From Devosia yakushimensis (GTDB taxonomy: Bacteria; Pseudomonadota; Alphaproteobacteria; Rhizobiales; Devosiaceae): a stretch of 64,000 nt of DNA. Where the stretch lies: NCBI RefSeq assembly GCF_030159855.1, contig NZ_BSNG01000001.1, forward strand, positions 2,976,001 through 3,040,000. Direction: 5' to 3'. The notes below the pieces were generated by a model, which saw nothing but the letters and a program-made list of their open reading frames with translations, was not told the origin of the DNA and searched no databases. Positions 61,979 to 64,000 of the stretch are shown here, one piece after another (positions within the stretch are counted from its first letter, which is position 1; each line of letters starts with the position of its first letter). The position numbers and the translations under genes are program-made.

Positions 61979-63478
61979 ATGTCGTTGAGAAAGACCCTGG
62001 CCGCGCTGCTGGCCACCACGCTGCTGACGGGTGCGGCTTCGGCCGCCACGCTGAATGTGGCCATCGATTCATCGCCGGCCGGGCTCGACCCGCATCTGAT
62101 CACCGCCTTCAATTCGGTGGTGATCGTGCAGTCCAATATCTATGAGGGGCTGACCGCCATCGACAAGGACCTGGCCGTGGTGCCGGGCCTGGCCGAAAGC
62201 TGGGAGATCTCGGAAGACGGGCTGACCTACACGTTCAAGCTGCGTGCCGGCGTCAAATTCCATGACGGCTCGGACATGGATGCCGAAGACGTGGCCGCCT
62301 CGATCCGCCGCGTGCAATCGGAGGCCGTCGCCTCTCCTCTGGCTAGCCGCGTGACCCCGATCACCGGCATCGAAGTGGTCGATCCGACGACCGTCAAATT
62401 CACGCTGGATGCGCCTTTTGCGCCGATCCTGACCTCGCTTTCGGGCATTGCCATCGTGCCGGCGGAGGTCGAAACCAATGTCGAGGGCCTGCAGCAGACC
62501 CCGATCGGCACCGGGCCGTTCAAGTTTGCCGAATGGCAGCCCAATGGCTTTATCGGGCTGACCAAGAACGAGGATTATTACCTCGATGGCCTGCCCAAGC
62601 TCGATGGCGTCAAGTTCAACTTCGTGCCGGAATCGGCGACCCGCCAGGTGGGCGTGACGAGCGGCGAATATGACCTGCTGCCCGGCATCGATCCGGCCAC
62701 CGCCCTGCAATTGCAGGGCCAGCCCAATGTCACCGTGCAGGAAACCCGCGACATCGCCTATACGCTATTGGGCATGAATGCGAGCCGCGAGCCCTTCACC
62801 GATCCCAAGGTGCGCACGGCAGTCAATATGCTGCTCAACCGGCAGGAAATTATCGACGCGGCCCTGTTCGGCTCGGGCGTTCCGGCCGGTCCGCTCTCGC
62901 CGGCCCTGGTCAATTGGGCCGTCGATCCCTCCACTTTCGCCTGCTACACGCAGGACGTGGAAGGCGCCAAGGCGCTGCTGGCCGAGGCTGGCGTCACCAC
63001 GCCGCTCAAGCTCACCATGAATGTGCTGCCGCGCCAGGATACGCGCGACATCGCCCAGGTGGTGCAGCAGCAATTGGCGGCCGGGGGCATCGAAGTCGAA
63101 CTCATCACCCAGGAAATCGGCGATTTCGTCCAATCCTGGAAGAATTCGGAATTCGACACCTTCGTCTCGGCCAATGGCGGCAGCCCCGATCCGGACGAAT
63201 ATTTCTACCGCACCTTCCGCGGCGGCGGCTCGACCAATGTGTTCAAATATGAAGACCCGGAAATCGACACCTGGCTCGACGAAGGCCGTGCCGAGACCGA
63301 TCCGGCAGCGCGCAAGGCCATCTATGACCAGGTGCAGGCCAAGCTCGCCTGTGAAGGCCCGGCCGCCCATATCGCCTATGGCACGCTCTACACTGCCGTT
63401 GCCAATGGGGTGGAAGGGTTTGAAATCTTCCCGAATGGCCGGCTGACGAGCCTGGTCAATACATCGAAGGCGGAATAG
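61979..63478 (+). CDS. Peptide-type ABC substrate-binding protein (SBP_bac_5)
   Basis: A 499-residue DppA/OppA-family periplasmic protein. Signal 'TLAALLATTLLTGAASA' ends near residue 22. 'NIYEGLTAIDKDLAVVPGLA', 'SWEISEDGLTYTFKLRAGVK' and 'FHDGSDMDAEDVAASIRRVQ' (about 98-117) form the family signature, and 'IGTGPFKFAEWQPNGFIGLT' follows. Start at ATG 61979 after GGAGGG. Its ligand may be a cell-wall peptide or muropeptide given anmK, murQ and the hydrolase next door; the family also binds plain peptides and oligosaccharides. Confidence 0.93.
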   Translation: MSLRKTLAALLATTLLTGAASAATLNVAIDSSPAGLDPHLITAFNSVVIVQSNIYEGLTAIDKDLAVVPGLAESWEISEDGLTYTFKLRAGVKFHDGSDMDAEDVAASIRRVQSEAVASPLASRVTPITGIEVVDPTTVKFTLDAPFAPILTSLSGIAIVPAEVETNVEGLQQTPIGTGPFKFAEWQPNGFIGLTKNEDYYLDGLPKLDGVKFNFVPESATRQVGVTSGEYDLLPGIDPATALQLQGQPNVTVQETRDIAYTLLGMNASREPFTDPKVRTAVNMLLNRQEIIDAALFGSGVPAGPLSPALVNWAVDPSTFACYTQDVEGAKALLAEAGVTTPLKLTMNVLPRQDTRDIAQVVQQQLAAGGIEVELITQEIGDFVQSWKNSEFDTFVSANGGSPDPDEYFYRTFRGGGSTNVFKYEDPEIDTWLDEGRAETDPAARKAIYDQVQAKLACEGPAAHIAYGTLYTAVANGVEGFEIFPNGRLTSLVNTSKAE

Positions 63479-63486
63479 TCCCTCAA

Positions 63487-63509
63487 GCCGGCGCCCCAGC
63501 GGCGCCGGC
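63487..63509 (+). other. Intercistronic hairpin after binding-protein gene
   Basis: GCCGGCGCC (63487-63495) and GGCGCCGGC (63501-63509) form a 9-bp stem with loop CCAGC, 8 bases after the stop codon, followed by TTCTTCCT. Not a strong T-run; likely an mRNA-stabilising or partial termination structure. Confidence 0.75.
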
Positions 63510-63532
63510 CTTCTTCCTCAGGTTCCAAAAAT

Positions 63533-64000
63533 ATGGCGCAACGCTTCTGGATCGGCCGGCTGATCGACCTTGCGGTCGTGTTGTTCGGCATCTCGATCGT
63601 CGTTTTCCTGATGATCCGCCTGATCCCGGGCGATGCCGTGACCATCATGCTGGGCGCCAATACCGAGGTGACACCCGAGCGTGTCGCCGCCCTGCGCAGC
63701 CGGCTGGGGCTCGACCTGCCGCTGCCCCAGCAATATGGCCAATGGATCTGGGGCATTCTGCGCGGCGATTTCGGCACCTCGATCTGGACCGGGCGGCCGG
63801 TGCTCGAAGAAATCGCCGCCAATATGTGGCCGACCATCGAATTGACGCTGCTTTCCATCCTGGTGGGTGCCGGCCTCTCTATTCCGCTGGGTGCCTTCAT
63901 GGCGCAGGCACGCGGCAAGGCTTCGGAAGTGGCCGTGCGCATCGGGGCCATTGCCGGGCTCACCATTCCCTCCTTCTGGCTGGGGATCGTCTCGATCTTT
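63533..64000 (+). CDS. Peptide ABC transporter permease (DppB/OppB type), 5' part
   Basis: The first 156 residues of a permease that runs off the right edge. Residues 1-30 form TM1 ('LIDLAVVLFGISIVVFLMIR'), then the family motif 'IPGDAVTIMLG' and 'TPERVAALRSRLGLDLPLPQ', 'QWIWGILRGDFGTSIWTGRP' and 'IPLGAFMAQARGK' are visible. It starts 54 bases after the binding-protein stop and should be followed by a DppC-type permease. The two ATPases of the system are in the divergent operon. Confidence 0.93.
   Translation, partial: MAQRFWIGRLIDLAVVLFGISIVVFLMIRLIPGDAVTIMLGANTEVTPERVAALRSRLGLDLPLPQQYGQWIWGILRGDFGTSIWTGRPVLEEIAANMWPTIELTLLSILVGAGLSIPLGAFMAQARGKASEVAVRIGAIAGLTIPSFWLGIVSIF

Overview
The window is GC-rich, tightly packed chromosomal DNA of an alphaproteobacterium, most likely Hyphomicrobiales and probably Devosia or a close relative. 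This placement is an inference. It rests on the class I lysyl-tRNA synthetase, the SAM-II riboswitch before metZ, the long fused-type dCTP deaminase, DUF6460, the NasT/NasS-controlled nitrate operon, several periplasmic-binding-protein ABC systems, and the dense GC-rich palindromic intergenic repeats, including the 'AGAGC...GCTCT' element common in that order. I see no transposase, integrase, CRISPR array, rRNA or prophage. One tRNA, Gly(CCC), is present. Both window edges cut genes: an Lhr-type helicase on the left and a DppB-type permease on the right. Layout: 0-5 kb is housekeeping (helicase fragment, DUF6460, a P-loop sugar/nucleoside kinase, pyrD, DUF952). 3.8-7.1 kb holds a HAD-UbiA fusion, a GtrA protein and a polytopic membrane protein, which look like a polyprenyl-phosphate-sugar module. 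7.2-11 kb is a LysR gene divergent from an MFS/cyclophilin-like/zinc-dehydrogenase operon. 11.1-12.5 kb is a tight operon of a LexA/CI-type (S24) regulator, an AAC(6')-like aminoglycoside acetyltransferase and a DUF2087 protein. 12.6-18.3 kb holds lysS (class I), terB-like, a solute-binding protein, metZ with a complete SAM-II riboswitch/terminator/promoter, and dcd. 18.6-21.9 kb is a marR-MFS-hlyD efflux operon. 22-25 kb has tRNA-Gly, a two-component system and a small lipoprotein. 25-32.8 kb is an L-rhamnoside utilisation locus: GH78 rhamnosidase, a sugar ABC importer and a divergent LacI regulator. 32.7-44.8 kb is the complete assimilatory nitrate locus nrtA-nrtB-nrtD-nirB-nirD-nasA-cysG plus nasT-nasS. 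The nrtA leader carries a sigma-54-type promoter, an ANTAR-type double hairpin and an overlapping strong terminator, so NtrC/sigma-54 initiation plus NasT antitermination can be read from the DNA. 45-49 kb holds a CheY-like receiver, a UvrD-type helicase, an EamA exporter and hpt. 49.3-64 kb is a cell-wall amino-sugar/muropeptide salvage region: BadF-type kinase, NanE, a sugar ABC importer, MurQ, AnmK, a class-C-beta-lactamase-fold hydrolase and a Dpp/Opp-like importer split over two divergent operons. The most interesting points are this salvage island with a peptide ABC importer as a candidate muropeptide route, the S24-regulator/AAC(6')/DUF2087 operon, the fully readable nrtA leader, and strong hairpins at all four ABC binding-protein/permease junctions. 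Many start codons were moved inward from the longest possible frame using overlaps, Shine-Dalgarno sites, signal peptides or RNA elements; these choices are given per gene.
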